From positions 1-64,000 of the forward strand of contig CANQMW010000012.1 of NCBI GenBank assembly GCA_947625045.1: DNA of 64,000 nucleotides. Direction: 5' to 3'. The DNA comes from an uncultured Oscillospiraceae bacterium (GTDB lineage Bacteria; Bacillota; Clostridia; Oscillospirales; Oscillospiraceae). Shown here piece by piece: positions 16,562 to 26,093 of the stretch. A program made the position numbers and the translations under genes. The notes below the pieces were generated by a model. It was not told where the DNA came from. It worked only from the letters and a program-made list of their open reading frames with translations, and searched no databases. Each line of letters begins with the position of its first letter. Within the stretch, counting starts at the first letter, position 1.

Positions 16562-18337
16562 TCAGCCCTCCGGCGCGGGGGCCGCCTCCTGCTGAGGCTG
16601 GGCAGGCTGGGCGGGTACGGGCGTGACGGCCGGGCCCGTGCTGATCTGCAGGTAGACCTGGGTGCCCTGGATGACCGTGGTTCCGGCGGCATAGCTCTGC
16701 CACATGACCCGGCCGGGCTCATAGTCGTTGGAGCTCACATAGGAAAGCTCGTTTTCGCCGCAGATGAGGCCCTCCCGCTGGAGCATGAGCAGTGCCGCCT
16801 CCTTCGTCAGGTCCTTGACGTTGGGCACGGTGGTGTAACTGGCCGCGGGGCCGGCGCTGACGTGCAGCGTCACGGTGCTGCCGCTGGCCACGGAGGCGCC
16901 GGGGGCGGGCTCGGAAGAAATAACGTAGTTCTCCGTGACGGAGCCGGACTCCTCCAACACGATGTTGACGTTCAGCTCCTTGGCCTGGAGCCGGACCTGG
17001 ACGTTCGTATAAGGCGCGTTCAGGATGTCCTCGGGGATGGTGACCAGCTGCACGCCGGAGCTGACGGTCAGGGAGATGTCGATGCCGTCGGAGGTGATCA
17101 TGCGGCTGGTGCCGGCGGCGGGATCCTGGTCGATGACCATGCCCTCGTCGTGGTTGGAGTCCGCCTGGTAGGTGACTTTGAAGTTATATAGCTCCTTCAT
17201 CTCCTCGTCCAGCATGATGTCGTCATACTTCAGACCCTCGAAGCTGGCCACAGAGATGCGCTCCGCGTCCCGGAAGATGTCCGCCAGCCAGTACTGCCAC
17301 ACGAACACGAACAGCGCAAGCGCAAAGGCCGCCACGATCACGAACCCGGACAGCATGCTGACGCTGGCGGCCCGGGCCCGGCGGCGGGCATAGCCCTCCT
17401 TGGACAGCTCCCCGCTCTTGCTGATGCGGGGCACGTTCTTGCTGATCACATGGACCTCGTCCCGGATCTGCCGGGCGGCCTGGGCCGCGGCGGTGCCGTT
17501 GCGGGATCGGCGGAAATCCTCCAGGTCCGCCAGCATGTCGGCGGCGGTGGCGTACCGGTCGTCCGGCTCCGGCTGCATGGCACGGAGGGTGATCTGCTCC
17601 AGCTCCGCCGGCACGGCGTTATCAAGGTCGCTGGGCGCGTCGGGCAGCGAGGACACCTGCTGCACCGCCACCTCCTCCACAGTCTTGCCGTCAAAGGGCA
17701 GCCTGCCCGTGAGCATCTCGTACATGACCACGCCCAGAGAATAGATGTCGCTGCGGGCGTCCACGGTGCCGCCCCGGGCCTGCTCCGGAGAGATATAGTG
17801 GATGCTCCCCAAAGCCTCCTCGGCGTCGTTGGGGTCGGCCTCGTCCATTTGGGCGATACCGAAGTCGGCGATCTTCACCGTGCCGTCCTTGGGCAGCATG
17901 ATGTTCTGGGGCTTGATATCCATATGGATGATGCCCCGGCTGTGGGCATGGCTCAGGGCCCGGGCGATCTGGGTGGAGAAATGCAGGACCTCCTGCCAGG
18001 AGAGGACGCCCTTGCCCTTCATATACTGTTTCAGGTTGATGCCGTCCACATATTCCATGACGATATACTCCGTGTCGCCGGAGGACACCACGTCATAGAC
18101 GGCGCGGATGTTGGGATGGCTCAGCTTCTCCACGGCCTCATATTCCTTGCGGAACTGGCGGCGGCTGTCCGCGTCCACGGACACGTCGTCCCGCAGCACC
18201 TTCACGGCCACGTCCCGCTTTTTCTCCAGGTCGTAGGCCTGATATACCACAGCCATGCCGCCGATGCCAACCACGGACACGATCTCGTAGCGGCCATCCA
18301 ATACCTTTCCAAGACGCCAATTGACTTTATTTTCCAT
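16562..18337 (-). CDS. prkC: PASTA-domain Ser/Thr protein kinase PrkC (Stk1 family)
   Basis: 591 residues. The cytoplasmic kinase domain spans about 15-275 (glycine loop GIGGMAVVY, Lys46, catalytic HMDIKPQN with Asp140, DFG at 158-160). A linker follows, then one membrane helix (about 326-350) and three extracellular PASTA domains that sense muropeptides, and a Pro/Gln/Ala-rich tail. The residue before the catalytic Asp is Met instead of the usual Arg, a non-RD type loop. Its ATG overlaps the stop of prpC by one base. Kinase and phosphatase act as a reversible pair controlling cell-wall and germination functions. Confidence 0.95.
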   Translation of the reverse strand: MENKVNWRLGKVLDGRYEIVSVVGIGGMAVVYQAYDLEKKRDVAVKVLRDDVSVDADSRRQFRKEYEAVEKLSHPNIRAVYDVVSSGDTEYIVMEYVDGINLKQYMKGKGVLSWQEVLHFSTQIARALSHAHSRGIIHMDIKPQNIMLPKDGTVKIADFGIAQMDEADPNDAEEALGSIHYISPEQARGGTVDARSDIYSLGVVMYEMLTGRLPFDGKTVEEVAVQQVSSLPDAPSDLDNAVPAELEQITLRAMQPEPDDRYATAADMLADLEDFRRSRNGTAAAQAARQIRDEVHVISKNVPRISKSGELSKEGYARRRARAASVSMLSGFVIVAAFALALFVFVWQYWLADIFRDAERISVASFEGLKYDDIMLDEEMKELYNFKVTYQADSNHDEGMVIDQDPAAGTSRMITSDGIDISLTVSSGVQLVTIPEDILNAPYTNVQVRLQAKELNVNIVLEESGSVTENYVISSEPAPGASVASGSTVTLHVSAGPAASYTTVPNVKDLTKEAALLMLQREGLICGENELSYVSSNDYEPGRVMWQSYAAGTTVIQGTQVYLQISTGPAVTPVPAQPAQPQQEAAPAPEG

Positions 18338-19080
18338 TATACGGCGCCACCTTTCTCAGCATAGATCACGATCGCAGTCACATTGTCCCTCGCCCCGCCG
18401 GCGATGGCCTCATCCAACAGTTTCCGGCAGGCGCTCTCGGCGTTTTCCTCCGCCAGCAGGACCCGGTGCATCTCCGCCTCTTCCAAAGCATTGGTCAGCC
18501 CGTCAGAGCAGAGCAAAAACCGGTCTCCCGCCCGGATGGGGACGGCGTATTCGTCACAGGAGACGAACCGCTCGCTGCCCACCGCCCGGGTAATGATATT
18601 TCGTCGGGGATGGGTCCGGCCCTGGGCGGGGGTGATCTCCCCCCGGTCTATCATCTGCTGGACCAGGGAGTGGTCCTTTGTGATCTGCAAAATGCCGTCC
18701 TTGGCGATGCGGTAGGCCCGGCTGTCGCCCACGTTCACGAAATAGGCCGTGTCGCCCTGCCAGTACCCGGCCACCAGGGTGGTGCCCATGCCGGAGTACT
18801 CGTCCATATGGGCGGCGTAGCGGAACACCTTTCGGTTGGCGGCGTCGGTGGCCTGCCGGAGGGCGTCCGCCGGGTCCTCCCCGTCGGAGGCCTCCAGGGC
18901 CGCCCGGGCAAAGGCCGAGAACCGGCCCGCCGCCAGGTCGCTGGCCATCAGGCCGCCCGCCGCGCCGCCCATGCCGTCGCACACGACGGCCAGCACGCCG
19001 CCGGCCACGGCCTTCAGGTCGAAGCAGTCCTGGTTCTCCGCCCGGTATTGCCCTTTGTCGCTCAATCCAAAGTAGTTCAT
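18337..19080 (-). CDS. prpC: PP2C-type protein phosphatase PrpC (Stp1)
   Basis: 247 residues of the bacterial PP2C fold. Metal-binding motifs are in RAENQDCF, the CDGMGGAAGG signature, SDGLTNALE and GARDNVTAIVI. It removes phosphate from the substrates of PrkC and from PrkC itself. It overlaps rlmN upstream by 4 bp (ATGA) and prkC downstream by 1 bp (TAATG), the classic Firmicutes arrangement. Cytosolic. Confidence 0.95.
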   Translation of the reverse strand: MNYFGLSDKGQYRAENQDCFDLKAVAGGVLAVVCDGMGGAAGGLMASDLAAGRFSAFARAALEASDGEDPADALRQATDAANRKVFRYAAHMDEYSGMGTTLVAGYWQGDTAYFVNVGDSRAYRIAKDGILQITKDHSLVQQMIDRGEITPAQGRTHPRRNIITRAVGSERFVSCDEYAVPIRAGDRFLLCSDGLTNALEEAEMHRVLLAEENAESACRKLLDEAIAGGARDNVTAIVIYAEKGGAV

Positions 19081-20123
19081 TTCTTCCTCATCTGTCCCCG
19101 GCGGAGCTGGCCGCAGGCAGCGTCGATGTCGCTGCCCAGCCGCCGCCTGACGGTAACGGTGACGCCCCCATCCTCCAGGCGCTTTACGAACCTGTGGACG
19201 GTCTGTTCCGATGAGGGCCGCAAGCCCCGCTCGGACACATAGTTCAGCCGAATGAGATTTATATGAGACCCGGTCCCGCCCAAGCGCTTTATGAGCATGT
19301 CCGCGTGGCGGGGGGTGTCATTCACGTCCTTCACCATGGCGTACTCAAAGGAGATGCGCCGGCCGGTCACGTCAAAATACCGGCGGCAGGCCGCGTACAG
19401 CGCGTCCACGCCGTATCTTTCGTTGATGGGCATGAGTTTGGAGCGGGTCTCGTCGTCCGGCGCGTGAAGGGACACGGACAGGGTCAATTGTAACCGGGCC
19501 GCGGCCAGTTTGTCAATCGCCTCCACCAGTCCGCAGGTGGAGAGAGAAATATGCCGCATGCCGATGTTGGCCCCCTCCGGGTCATTCACGAGCTTAAGAA
19601 ACCGCATGACGTTATCGTAGTTGTCCAGGGGCTCGCCGATGCCCATGAGCACGATGCCGTCCACTTTATCCCCGGCGGCCAGGCCGGTGCGGATGACCTC
19701 GTCCAGCATCTCCGAGGCGGTCAGGTCCCGGACCTTCCCGCCGATGGTGCTGGCGCAGAAGGCACAGCCCATGCGGCAGCCCACCTGGGAGGAGATGCAC
19801 ACCGTATTGCCGTGCTTATAGCGCATGAACACCGTCTCCACGCTCTCCCCGTCAGGCAGCTGCCAGAGAAATTTCTCCGTGCCGTCCTGGGCGGATACCT
19901 GCCGGCGCAGCATGGTGAGGCTGGGGATGGTGAAAAGCCCATCCAGCTTCTGCCTCAGGTCCTTGGAGAGGTCGCTCATCTCTTCAAAAGAAGTCACGCC
20001 CCGGCCCAGCCAGCGGAACACCTGCTTCGCCCGGTAGCCGGGCAGGCCCAGGTCGCTGAACGCCCCGGCGATCTCTGCCGGCAGCATGGCCTTTATATCC
20101 CGTTTGACCGCTCCATCCGGCAT
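19077..20123 (-). CDS. rlmN: Dual-specificity 23S rRNA/tRNA adenine C2-methyltransferase RlmN
   Basis: 348 residues. It is a radical SAM enzyme that methylates A2503 of 23S rRNA (and A37 of some tRNAs) at C2. The cluster motif GCRMGCAFCAS (CX3CX2C) is present, as is GIGEPLDNYDNV. The C-terminus contains the conserved KRLEDGGVTVTVRRRLGSDIDAACGQLR, whose Cys takes part in the mechanism. The start codon lies 31 bp inside the 3' end of rsmB. All key residues look intact. Confidence 0.97.
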   Translation of the reverse strand: MPDGAVKRDIKAMLPAEIAGAFSDLGLPGYRAKQVFRWLGRGVTSFEEMSDLSKDLRQKLDGLFTIPSLTMLRRQVSAQDGTEKFLWQLPDGESVETVFMRYKHGNTVCISSQVGCRMGCAFCASTIGGKVRDLTASEMLDEVIRTGLAAGDKVDGIVLMGIGEPLDNYDNVMRFLKLVNDPEGANIGMRHISLSTCGLVEAIDKLAAARLQLTLSVSLHAPDDETRSKLMPINERYGVDALYAACRRYFDVTGRRISFEYAMVKDVNDTPRHADMLIKRLGGTGSHINLIRLNYVSERGLRPSSEQTVHRFVKRLEDGGVTVTVRRRLGSDIDAACGQLRRGQMRKK

Positions 20124-21340
20124 AGATAAAACCCGTCCGTTCCGTCCCGGTCCGGCCAGAAGGTCCGTTCCAGGGTCTTGGTGAATTGGGGATGTGCCTT
20201 CAAAAAAGCCTCCGCCACGGCCCCGTTCTCCCGCGCCCGCCAGGTGCAGGTGGAGTAGATGAGCCGCCCGCCGGGCCGCACCGCCGCGGCGATGCTGTCC
20301 AAAAGCTCCAGCTGCAGCTCCGGCAGCGCGTCCAGTTCTATGGGGTCACGATAGCGTATATCCGGCTTTTTGCGTATGACGCCGAGGCCGCTGCAGGGAA
20401 GGTCAGCGAACGCGACGTCATAGTCCCCGCCGTCGATGTCCCGGGCGTCGCCGGGCTCACATCGGATGCAGTCAAGGCCCATGCGCTCCGCGCCCCGGGC
20501 CACCAGGGCCAGCTTTTTTGCCAGGATGTCCCGTGCCGTCACAGAACCCGTATTTCCCATAGCGACGGCGGCGGCGAAGCTCTTGCCCCCCGGCGCGGCG
20601 CAGGCGTCCAGCACCTTCATGCCGGGCCCCAGCTCCGCACACTCCGCCACGGCGTGGGCCGCCGGGTCCTGTACATAGAAAAGCCCCTTTTGAAAGGCCT
20701 CCGTGGCGGTGATGTCCCCCGCCCTGTCCAGTACCAGGCCCGCGGGCGTCTCCGTGAGGTCCAGCATGGCCTTCATCTCTTCCGCCGTTGTGCGGCAGGT
20801 GTTGACCTGCACATACACCGGCGGCGGGTCGTTGTCCGCCTTGAGGACCGCTTCCGCACCCTCATAGCCCCGCAGGGCCATGAGTTCCTCCACCAGCCAT
20901 TGGGGGTGGCTGTACCGGATGGACAGGTATTCCGCTGTGCCCTCTCCGGGGATGGGCGGCAGATGGTCCTTGTTCTTCCCTATGCGCCGCAGGACGGCGT
21001 TCACCAGGCCCGCCGCCCGGCCATAGCCCAGCGCTTTGCACAGGGCCACGGACTCGTCCACCGCCGCCCGGGGCGGGACCTTGTCCATAAAGAGAAGCTG
21101 ATATACGCCCAGACGCAGGATATCCCGCACCTTTGGCTCCAGCTTGCTCTTTGCGTAGCAGCCGATATAGAAGTCGCACAGGGCCATGTTTTGCAGCACG
21201 CCGTAGAACAGCCGCGCCGCCAGGGCTCTGTCCCGGCTGTCCAGGCGGTTTTTCTCCCCCAGCACGTCCATGACCTGCCGGCTCCAGGCAGAGTCCCGCC
21301 GGAAGCGCTCCAGGGCCTCCAGGGCCGTTCTCCGGGGCAT
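20093..21340 (-). CDS. rsmB: 16S rRNA (cytosine(967)-C(5))-methyltransferase RsmB
   Basis: 415 residues with an N-terminal NusB-like RNA-binding domain (about 1-135) and a C-terminal Rossmann methyltransferase. SAM motif I is DACAAPGGKSF. The two catalytic cysteines are in ADLPCSGLGV and YSTCTW. It methylates C967 of 16S rRNA. Its ATG overlaps the fmt stop by one base, and its own 3' end overlaps rlmN by 31 bp. Cytosolic. Confidence 0.96.
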   Translation of the reverse strand: MPRRTALEALERFRRDSAWSRQVMDVLGEKNRLDSRDRALAARLFYGVLQNMALCDFYIGCYAKSKLEPKVRDILRLGVYQLLFMDKVPPRAAVDESVALCKALGYGRAAGLVNAVLRRIGKNKDHLPPIPGEGTAEYLSIRYSHPQWLVEELMALRGYEGAEAVLKADNDPPPVYVQVNTCRTTAEEMKAMLDLTETPAGLVLDRAGDITATEAFQKGLFYVQDPAAHAVAECAELGPGMKVLDACAAPGGKSFAAAVAMGNTGSVTARDILAKKLALVARGAERMGLDCIRCEPGDARDIDGGDYDVAFADLPCSGLGVIRKKPDIRYRDPIELDALPELQLELLDSIAAAVRPGGRLIYSTCTWRARENGAVAEAFLKAHPQFTKTLERTFWPDRDGTDGFYLCRMERSNGI

Positions 21341-22260
21341 TACCGGACCTCCATGGGATGGCCAAGAAGGTAGGCACCCGCGGCCATGCGCCTGCCGCCT
21401 GCGGCCTGCAGTTCAGTGACGAGCAGGGTCTCTCCCCCGCCGCATACCACCTCGATGCCCGCCTTCCCGGCGGACACCACCGTGCCGGGAGTCTTGTCGC
21501 TCTGCCGCCCGGTGGCCTCGCCGGCAAAGAGCTTGAACGCCGTGCCGCACAGCTCCGCCGTGGCGCAGGGCCAGGGCTGCATGCCGTAGATGTGCTTCAG
21601 GACCATTTGGACCGGTTTTGTCCAGTCCACTGGGGACTCTTCCTTTGTCAGCGGCGGCGCGTAGGTGGCGGCGCTGCCGTCCTGGGGAACGCGGGGCGCA
21701 GTTCCCGCCTCTATGTCCCGCAGGGTCTTTACCAGCAGCTCCGCGCCCATGGGGGCCAGGCGGTCGAAAAGCTCGCCGCTGGTCTCCCGCTCGCCGATAG
21801 TCGTCTCGGCGGTGTAGATCATATCCCCCTCGTCCATGCCCGCGGAGAGATACATGGTGGTGACGCCGGTGACGGCTTCGCCGTTCAGCACCGCCCGCTG
21901 GATGGGGGCGCTGCCCCGGTATTTGGGCAGCAGGGACCCGTGGACGTTGACGCATCCATACCTGGGCAGGGCCAGGATGTCCCCGGGGATGATGCGCCCG
22001 TAGGCCACCACCACGATGATATCCGGCTTAAGGCTTTTCAATATGGCCAGGGCCGTGCCGTCCCGCAGCTTTTCCGGCTGGTATACGGGTATGCCCGCCG
22101 CCTGGGCAGTCTGCTTCACGGCGCAGGGAACAAGCTTATGGCCCCGGTCCCGGGGCTTGTCCGGCTGGCAGAATACGCCGCACACGTCAAAGTCCTCCGC
22201 CAGCAGCTTTTCCAATGAACAGGCGGCAAAGTCCGGCGTGCCCATGAACACGATCCGCAT
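21340..22260 (-). CDS. fmt: Methionyl-tRNA formyltransferase
   Basis: 306 residues from the ATG at 22258-22260, which begins the canonical MRIVFMGTPDFA; the extra 23 codons of open frame upstream belong to the def region. It formylates initiator Met-tRNA using 10-formyl-THF. The catalytic Asn-His pair is in CVNVHGSLLPKYRGSAP and the Asp is in MDEGDM. A C-terminal OB-like tRNA-binding domain is present. It overlaps def by an ATGA. Confidence 0.97.
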   Translation of the reverse strand: MRIVFMGTPDFAACSLEKLLAEDFDVCGVFCQPDKPRDRGHKLVPCAVKQTAQAAGIPVYQPEKLRDGTALAILKSLKPDIIVVVAYGRIIPGDILALPRYGCVNVHGSLLPKYRGSAPIQRAVLNGEAVTGVTTMYLSAGMDEGDMIYTAETTIGERETSGELFDRLAPMGAELLVKTLRDIEAGTAPRVPQDGSAATYAPPLTKEESPVDWTKPVQMVLKHIYGMQPWPCATAELCGTAFKLFAGEATGRQSDKTPGTVVSAGKAGIEVVCGGGETLLVTELQAAGGRRMAAGAYLLGHPMEVR

Positions 22261-22778
22261 CAGTCCTCTTCCTCCCGCTGGGCGGCGTAGTAGGCCTCCA
22301 GCTCCTCGTCGGAGAGGATATGGTCGCAAAGCTCCGTGAACATATGCCCGTCCAGGTGGTCCAGCTCATGGCAGAAAGCCCGGGCCGTCAGGCCAACGCC
22401 CTCGGCCTCGAACCAGTTTCCATCCCTGTCCTGGGCCTTCACCCTCACATAGTCCGGCCGCTTCACCATGCCGAAATCCCCGGGTACGGAGAGGCACCCC
22501 TCCGGGCCCTCCTGCTCGCCGCTGGATTCCAATATCTCCGGGTTCACCAGCTCGATGATGCGCTCCGGCTCCCCCTCGGGCACGTTGGTCTCCAGGACCA
22601 CCACCGCCCGGCGGAGAATGCCCACCTGGGGCGCGGCCAGGCCCACCCCGTTGGCGGTGGTCATGGTCTCAGCCATGTCGTCCAAGAGGGTGTGCAGGCG
22701 CTCGTTGAAGTCCGTCACGGGACGGCAGCGCTTTGTGAGGGTCTCGTCGCCCTGTTTCAGTATGTTCCGAAGAGCCAT
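22260..22778 (-). CDS. def: Peptide deformylase
   Basis: 172 residues with all three deformylase motifs: GVGLAAPQVG, EGCLSVPG with the metal Cys, and CHELDHLDG with the two metal His and catalytic Glu. It removes the formyl group from nascent proteins and so forms a functional pair with the overlapping fmt. priA starts the unit 12 bp upstream. The C-terminal tail is acidic and ends in EREEED-like residues. Confidence 0.97.
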   Translation of the reverse strand: MALRNILKQGDETLTKRCRPVTDFNERLHTLLDDMAETMTTANGVGLAAPQVGILRRAVVVLETNVPEGEPERIIELVNPEILESSGEQEGPEGCLSVPGDFGMVKRPDYVRVKAQDRDGNWFEAEGVGLTARAFCHELDHLDGHMFTELCDHILSDEELEAYYAAQREEED

Positions 22779-22790
22779 AGATATCTCCTG

Positions 22791-25235
22791 TCAGTCCAGG
22801 GGGTCGAAGTCCGCGTATACGCCCACGCCCCTGTATCGTTTTCCGTCGTTTGCCAGCATCAGCACCCGGCCCACCGCGGCCCGTATCTCCCTGGAGGCGG
22901 GGCAGCACACCGTCACCCGGTAGCGCCAGGTGCCCATGACCTTGGCGATGGGCAGCGGCGCGGGGCCCAGCACCTTCGCCCCGGGCATATCCCAGGTGAG
23001 CCTTGTCATCTCGTCCCGGATATCGGCGCAGCAGCGAAGGACCGTGCTCTCGTCGGCGCCGGTGGCCATGATCTCATACATCTCTGAGAAGGGCGGCGAG
23101 CCCGTCACGCTCCGAAGGCCTATCTCCCCCTCGTAGAACCCGTCATAGTCCTGCCGCGCGGCCTGAAGGATGATCTGGTTTTCCGGGGTGAAGGTCTGGA
23201 TCACCGCCCGGCCCGGTTTTTCAAAACGGCCGCTGCGGCCTATCACCTGAGTGATGAGAGAGAAGGTCCGCTCCCCCGCCCGGTAGTCGCTGTTGTAGAG
23301 GCTCTGGTCGGCGTTCAGCACGCCCACCAGCGTCACGTTCTCAAAATTCAAGCCCTTTGTCACCATCTGGGTGCCCACCAGAATGGGGATGCGCTGGGCC
23401 CGAAACTGTTCAAAAAGCGCCCGGTGGCTCCCCACCGGGGCCACCGCGTCCGTGTCCATGCGCAGTACGGGCACGTCGGGAAAAAGCTCTCCCAGCTCCT
23501 CCACCACCTTCTGGGTCCCGGCACCGGTGAAGGTCAGCTTCCCGCCGCACTGGGGGCAGGCGGCGTCCAGCCGTTGGGTATGGCCGCAGTAGTGGCACAT
23601 GAGCCGGTTTCCCACGCTGTGGTAAGTCATGTTGGCGGTGCAGTTGGGGCATTTATAAGTATACCCGCATATGCCGCAGGCTACCAGCTTGCTGGCGCCC
23701 CGCCGGTTGAGAAACAGAATAGACTGCTCCCCCCGGTCCAGATTTTCCGCGATCTCCTGCCGCAGGAGCGAGGATATGCTGCCGCCGTTGCCGGCCCGGA
23801 GTTCCTGCTTCATGTCCGCGATGCGCACCTTCGGCAGGCGCATGGCGTTGTAGCGGTGGGGCAGCGTGAAAAAGTGATACCGCCCCGTCTGGGCCCAGTA
23901 GCGGCTGCATACATCCGGCGTGGCGCTTCCCAGCACCAGCAGCGCCTTGGACCGGGCACAGAGGAACTTCGCCACGTCCCGGGCGTGATAGCGGGGATTA
24001 TTTTCCGATTTGTAGGTATCCTCCTGTTCCTCGTCCAGGATGACGATCCCCAGGTCGGACACCGGCGCGAAGATGGCGCTGCGGGTGCCGATGACCACCC
24101 GGGCGGCCCCGGCGCGGATGCGCTTATATTCGTCGTAGCGCTCGCCCATGGACAGCGACGAGTGGAGCACGGCGATGTTGTCGCCGAAATGGGAGGAAAA
24201 GGTCTGGAGCATCTGGGGCGTCAGGGCGATCTCCGGCACAAGGAATATGGCCGACTGGCCCCGCTTCAGCACTTCATCGATGAGATGCAGATAGATGGTG
24301 GTCTTGCCGCTGCCCGTGACGCCAAATAAAAGCGCGGCTTTGGCCTCTTTGCCGTCCGCCAGGGCCAGGATGCCCTCAAAGGCGGCCCGCTGCTCCGGAT
24401 TCAATTCCGGCAGTGGTTTCTCCCGGGTGCAGACGCCATAGTCCGGCCGGCGGTATACCTCATGGTCGGAGAGGGTCACGAGACCCTTCTCTGAAAGTCT
24501 CTTCACCGCGTCCCGGCCCGCGCCGGTGAAGTAGCATATATCCGCCACGCTGGCCCGGCCCAGCTCGGCGAGGAGGCGCAGCACTGCGCCCTGGCGCACA
24601 GCGCGGGTATTCTTTTCCGCGATCTTAAGGGCCTCCTCCGGGCTCACGGCCAGCTCCGCCTGGAGGATGGTCTTGTCCCCGGCCCGGCGGGCGGCGCCCG
24701 CCTCCGTGCGGAGCACGCCCTTCTTCACAAGGGACGCCAGCGCGGGTCCGGGATTCTTCGCGCCGAACACAGCTTCTATATCCGCCAGCTCGCACCGGCC
24801 GCCGTGGCCGGCCACCGCGTCCAGCACCAGCTTCTCCCCGGCGCCTTTCGCTTGGATGTAGGCTTCTTCCGCCTCCCGCGCCAGCAGATACACGGGCCAC
24901 ACGTCGTACCACAGGCCCGCCGGGAGCATGGCCCGCACCGCGTCCATGACCGTGCAGAAAAACCGCTCCCGCATCCACATGGCCAGCTTCAGCTGGGTCT
25001 CGCTCAAAAGAGGCTCGGCGTCCAGCACATCAAGGATGTTCTTGAGCCGCTTGTCGGTCTGGCCGCCCATGGCCAGCACCACCCCCTCCCGGGGGCGGCT
25101 GCCGCCGAAGGGCACCGCCACCCGCACGCCGGGGCGCACCTTATCCGCGAGCTTATCCGGCACGGCATAGGTATAGGGCCGGTCCACCCAATAGGTCACG
25201 TCCGCCACGGCGACACGGGCCGTCAAGCCGCTCAT
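22791..25235 (-). CDS. priA: Primosomal protein N', replication restart helicase PriA
   Basis: 814 residues. The N-terminal DNA-binding region is followed by an SF2 helicase core with Walker A GVTGSGKTTIYLHL, Walker B ILDEEQED, and the ARDVAKFL motif. A cysteine-rich zinc region (CGICGYTYKCPNC, CHYCGHTQRLDAACPQCG) comes next, then helicase motifs V-VI (GTQMVTKGLNF, QVIGRSGR). It reloads the replisome at collapsed forks. In Bacillus coaBC lies between rpoZ and priA; here it is missing from this position. Confidence 0.97.
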   Translation of the reverse strand: MSGLTARVAVADVTYWVDRPYTYAVPDKLADKVRPGVRVAVPFGGSRPREGVVLAMGGQTDKRLKNILDVLDAEPLLSETQLKLAMWMRERFFCTVMDAVRAMLPAGLWYDVWPVYLLAREAEEAYIQAKGAGEKLVLDAVAGHGGRCELADIEAVFGAKNPGPALASLVKKGVLRTEAGAARRAGDKTILQAELAVSPEEALKIAEKNTRAVRQGAVLRLLAELGRASVADICYFTGAGRDAVKRLSEKGLVTLSDHEVYRRPDYGVCTREKPLPELNPEQRAAFEGILALADGKEAKAALLFGVTGSGKTTIYLHLIDEVLKRGQSAIFLVPEIALTPQMLQTFSSHFGDNIAVLHSSLSMGERYDEYKRIRAGAARVVIGTRSAIFAPVSDLGIVILDEEQEDTYKSENNPRYHARDVAKFLCARSKALLVLGSATPDVCSRYWAQTGRYHFFTLPHRYNAMRLPKVRIADMKQELRAGNGGSISSLLRQEIAENLDRGEQSILFLNRRGASKLVACGICGYTYKCPNCTANMTYHSVGNRLMCHYCGHTQRLDAACPQCGGKLTFTGAGTQKVVEELGELFPDVPVLRMDTDAVAPVGSHRALFEQFRAQRIPILVGTQMVTKGLNFENVTLVGVLNADQSLYNSDYRAGERTFSLITQVIGRSGRFEKPGRAVIQTFTPENQIILQAARQDYDGFYEGEIGLRSVTGSPPFSEMYEIMATGADESTVLRCCADIRDEMTRLTWDMPGAKVLGPAPLPIAKVMGTWRYRVTVCCPASREIRAAVGRVLMLANDGKRYRGVGVYADFDPLD

Positions 25236-25266
25236 GAGTCCTTATTTCCCCCGCTGGATGCCCGGC

Positions 25267-25485
25267 TCACATCTCGCCGGACGGGGCGTTGTTATCGCTG
25301 TTGATGGTGAGCTTGCCGGTATATACCTCGTCGATGGCGGCGGACACGGGCTTTTTCGTCAGGGGCTCGCCGGAGTTCTCCGCCTCGGCGGAGATGGAGC
25401 GGGCCCGCTTGGCCACCAGGTTGATGAGGGCGTAACGGCTGCCGACCTTGTCCACCAGGTCGGCTACGGGGGGATAGAGCATCAT
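25267..25485 (-). CDS. rpoZ: DNA-directed RNA polymerase subunit omega
   Basis: 72 residues containing the omega core VGSRYALINLVAKRAR followed by the KPVSAAIDEVYTGKL segment. It supports folding and assembly of the beta' subunit. The start overlaps the gmk stop by 4 bp (ATGA), which is the conserved Firmicutes gene order gmk-rpoZ. Confidence 0.93.
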   Translation of the reverse strand: MMLYPPVADLVDKVGSRYALINLVAKRARSISAEAENSGEPLTKKPVSAAIDEVYTGKLTINSDNNAPSGEM

Positions 25486-26093
25486 GATAGCAAGTCTCCT
25501 TTTGCCATAGATTCCAGTTTCCGGCCGCTGCGGCAGCTCTCCGCCGTGATGATGGCGTCCAGCTCCCGGGCGGCTTTTTCCGCGTCGTCATTGACGACGA
25601 TGTAGGTGTAGTTATTGGCGAGGGCGCACTCCCGCCGGGCCGTCATAAGGCGTCCCGCGATCTTTTCCTCGGTGTCGGTTCCCCGGCCCCGGAGGCGGCG
25701 CTCCAGCTCCGCGAGGCTGGGGGGCGCCAAAAATATGCTCACGGCGTCGGGCCGCTTTTGAAGGACCTGGGCCGCGCCCTGGACCTCGATGTCCAAGAGC
25801 ACGTGCCAGCCCTCCGTGAGCCGCTCGTCCACGGGCCGCGCCGGGGTGCCGTAGAAGCTGCCCACATACTCCGCGTGCTCCAGAAAGGCATCCTCGTCGA
25901 TCATGCGAAGGAATTCCTCCCGGGTGCGGAAGAAGTAGTTGACACCGTCCTCCTCCCCGGGGCGGGGGTCCCGGGTGGTGGCGGAGACGGAAAAGCGCAC
26001 ATCAGAGCGCATTTTCATAAGCCTCCCGATGACGGTGCTCTTGCCCGCGCCGGAGGGGCCGGACAGCACGATCAGAAGTCCCTTCTCAGCCAT
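25482..26093 (-). CDS. gmk: Guanylate kinase
   Basis: 203 residues starting MAEKGLLIVLSGPSGAGKST, chosen because a GGAGGGAGG ribosome-binding site precedes this ATG. It phosphorylates GMP/dGMP with ATP. The P-loop, the GMP-binding SxxTRxPRPGE segment (SATTRDPRPGEEDGVNYFF) and the lid Arg residues are visible. It overlaps remA by 8 bp and rpoZ by 4 bp. Confidence 0.96.
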   Translation of the reverse strand: MAEKGLLIVLSGPSGAGKSTVIGRLMKMRSDVRFSVSATTRDPRPGEEDGVNYFFRTREEFLRMIDEDAFLEHAEYVGSFYGTPARPVDERLTEGWHVLLDIEVQGAAQVLQKRPDAVSIFLAPPSLAELERRLRGRGTDTEEKIAGRLMTARRECALANNYTYIVVNDDAEKAARELDAIITAESCRSGRKLESMAKGDLLS

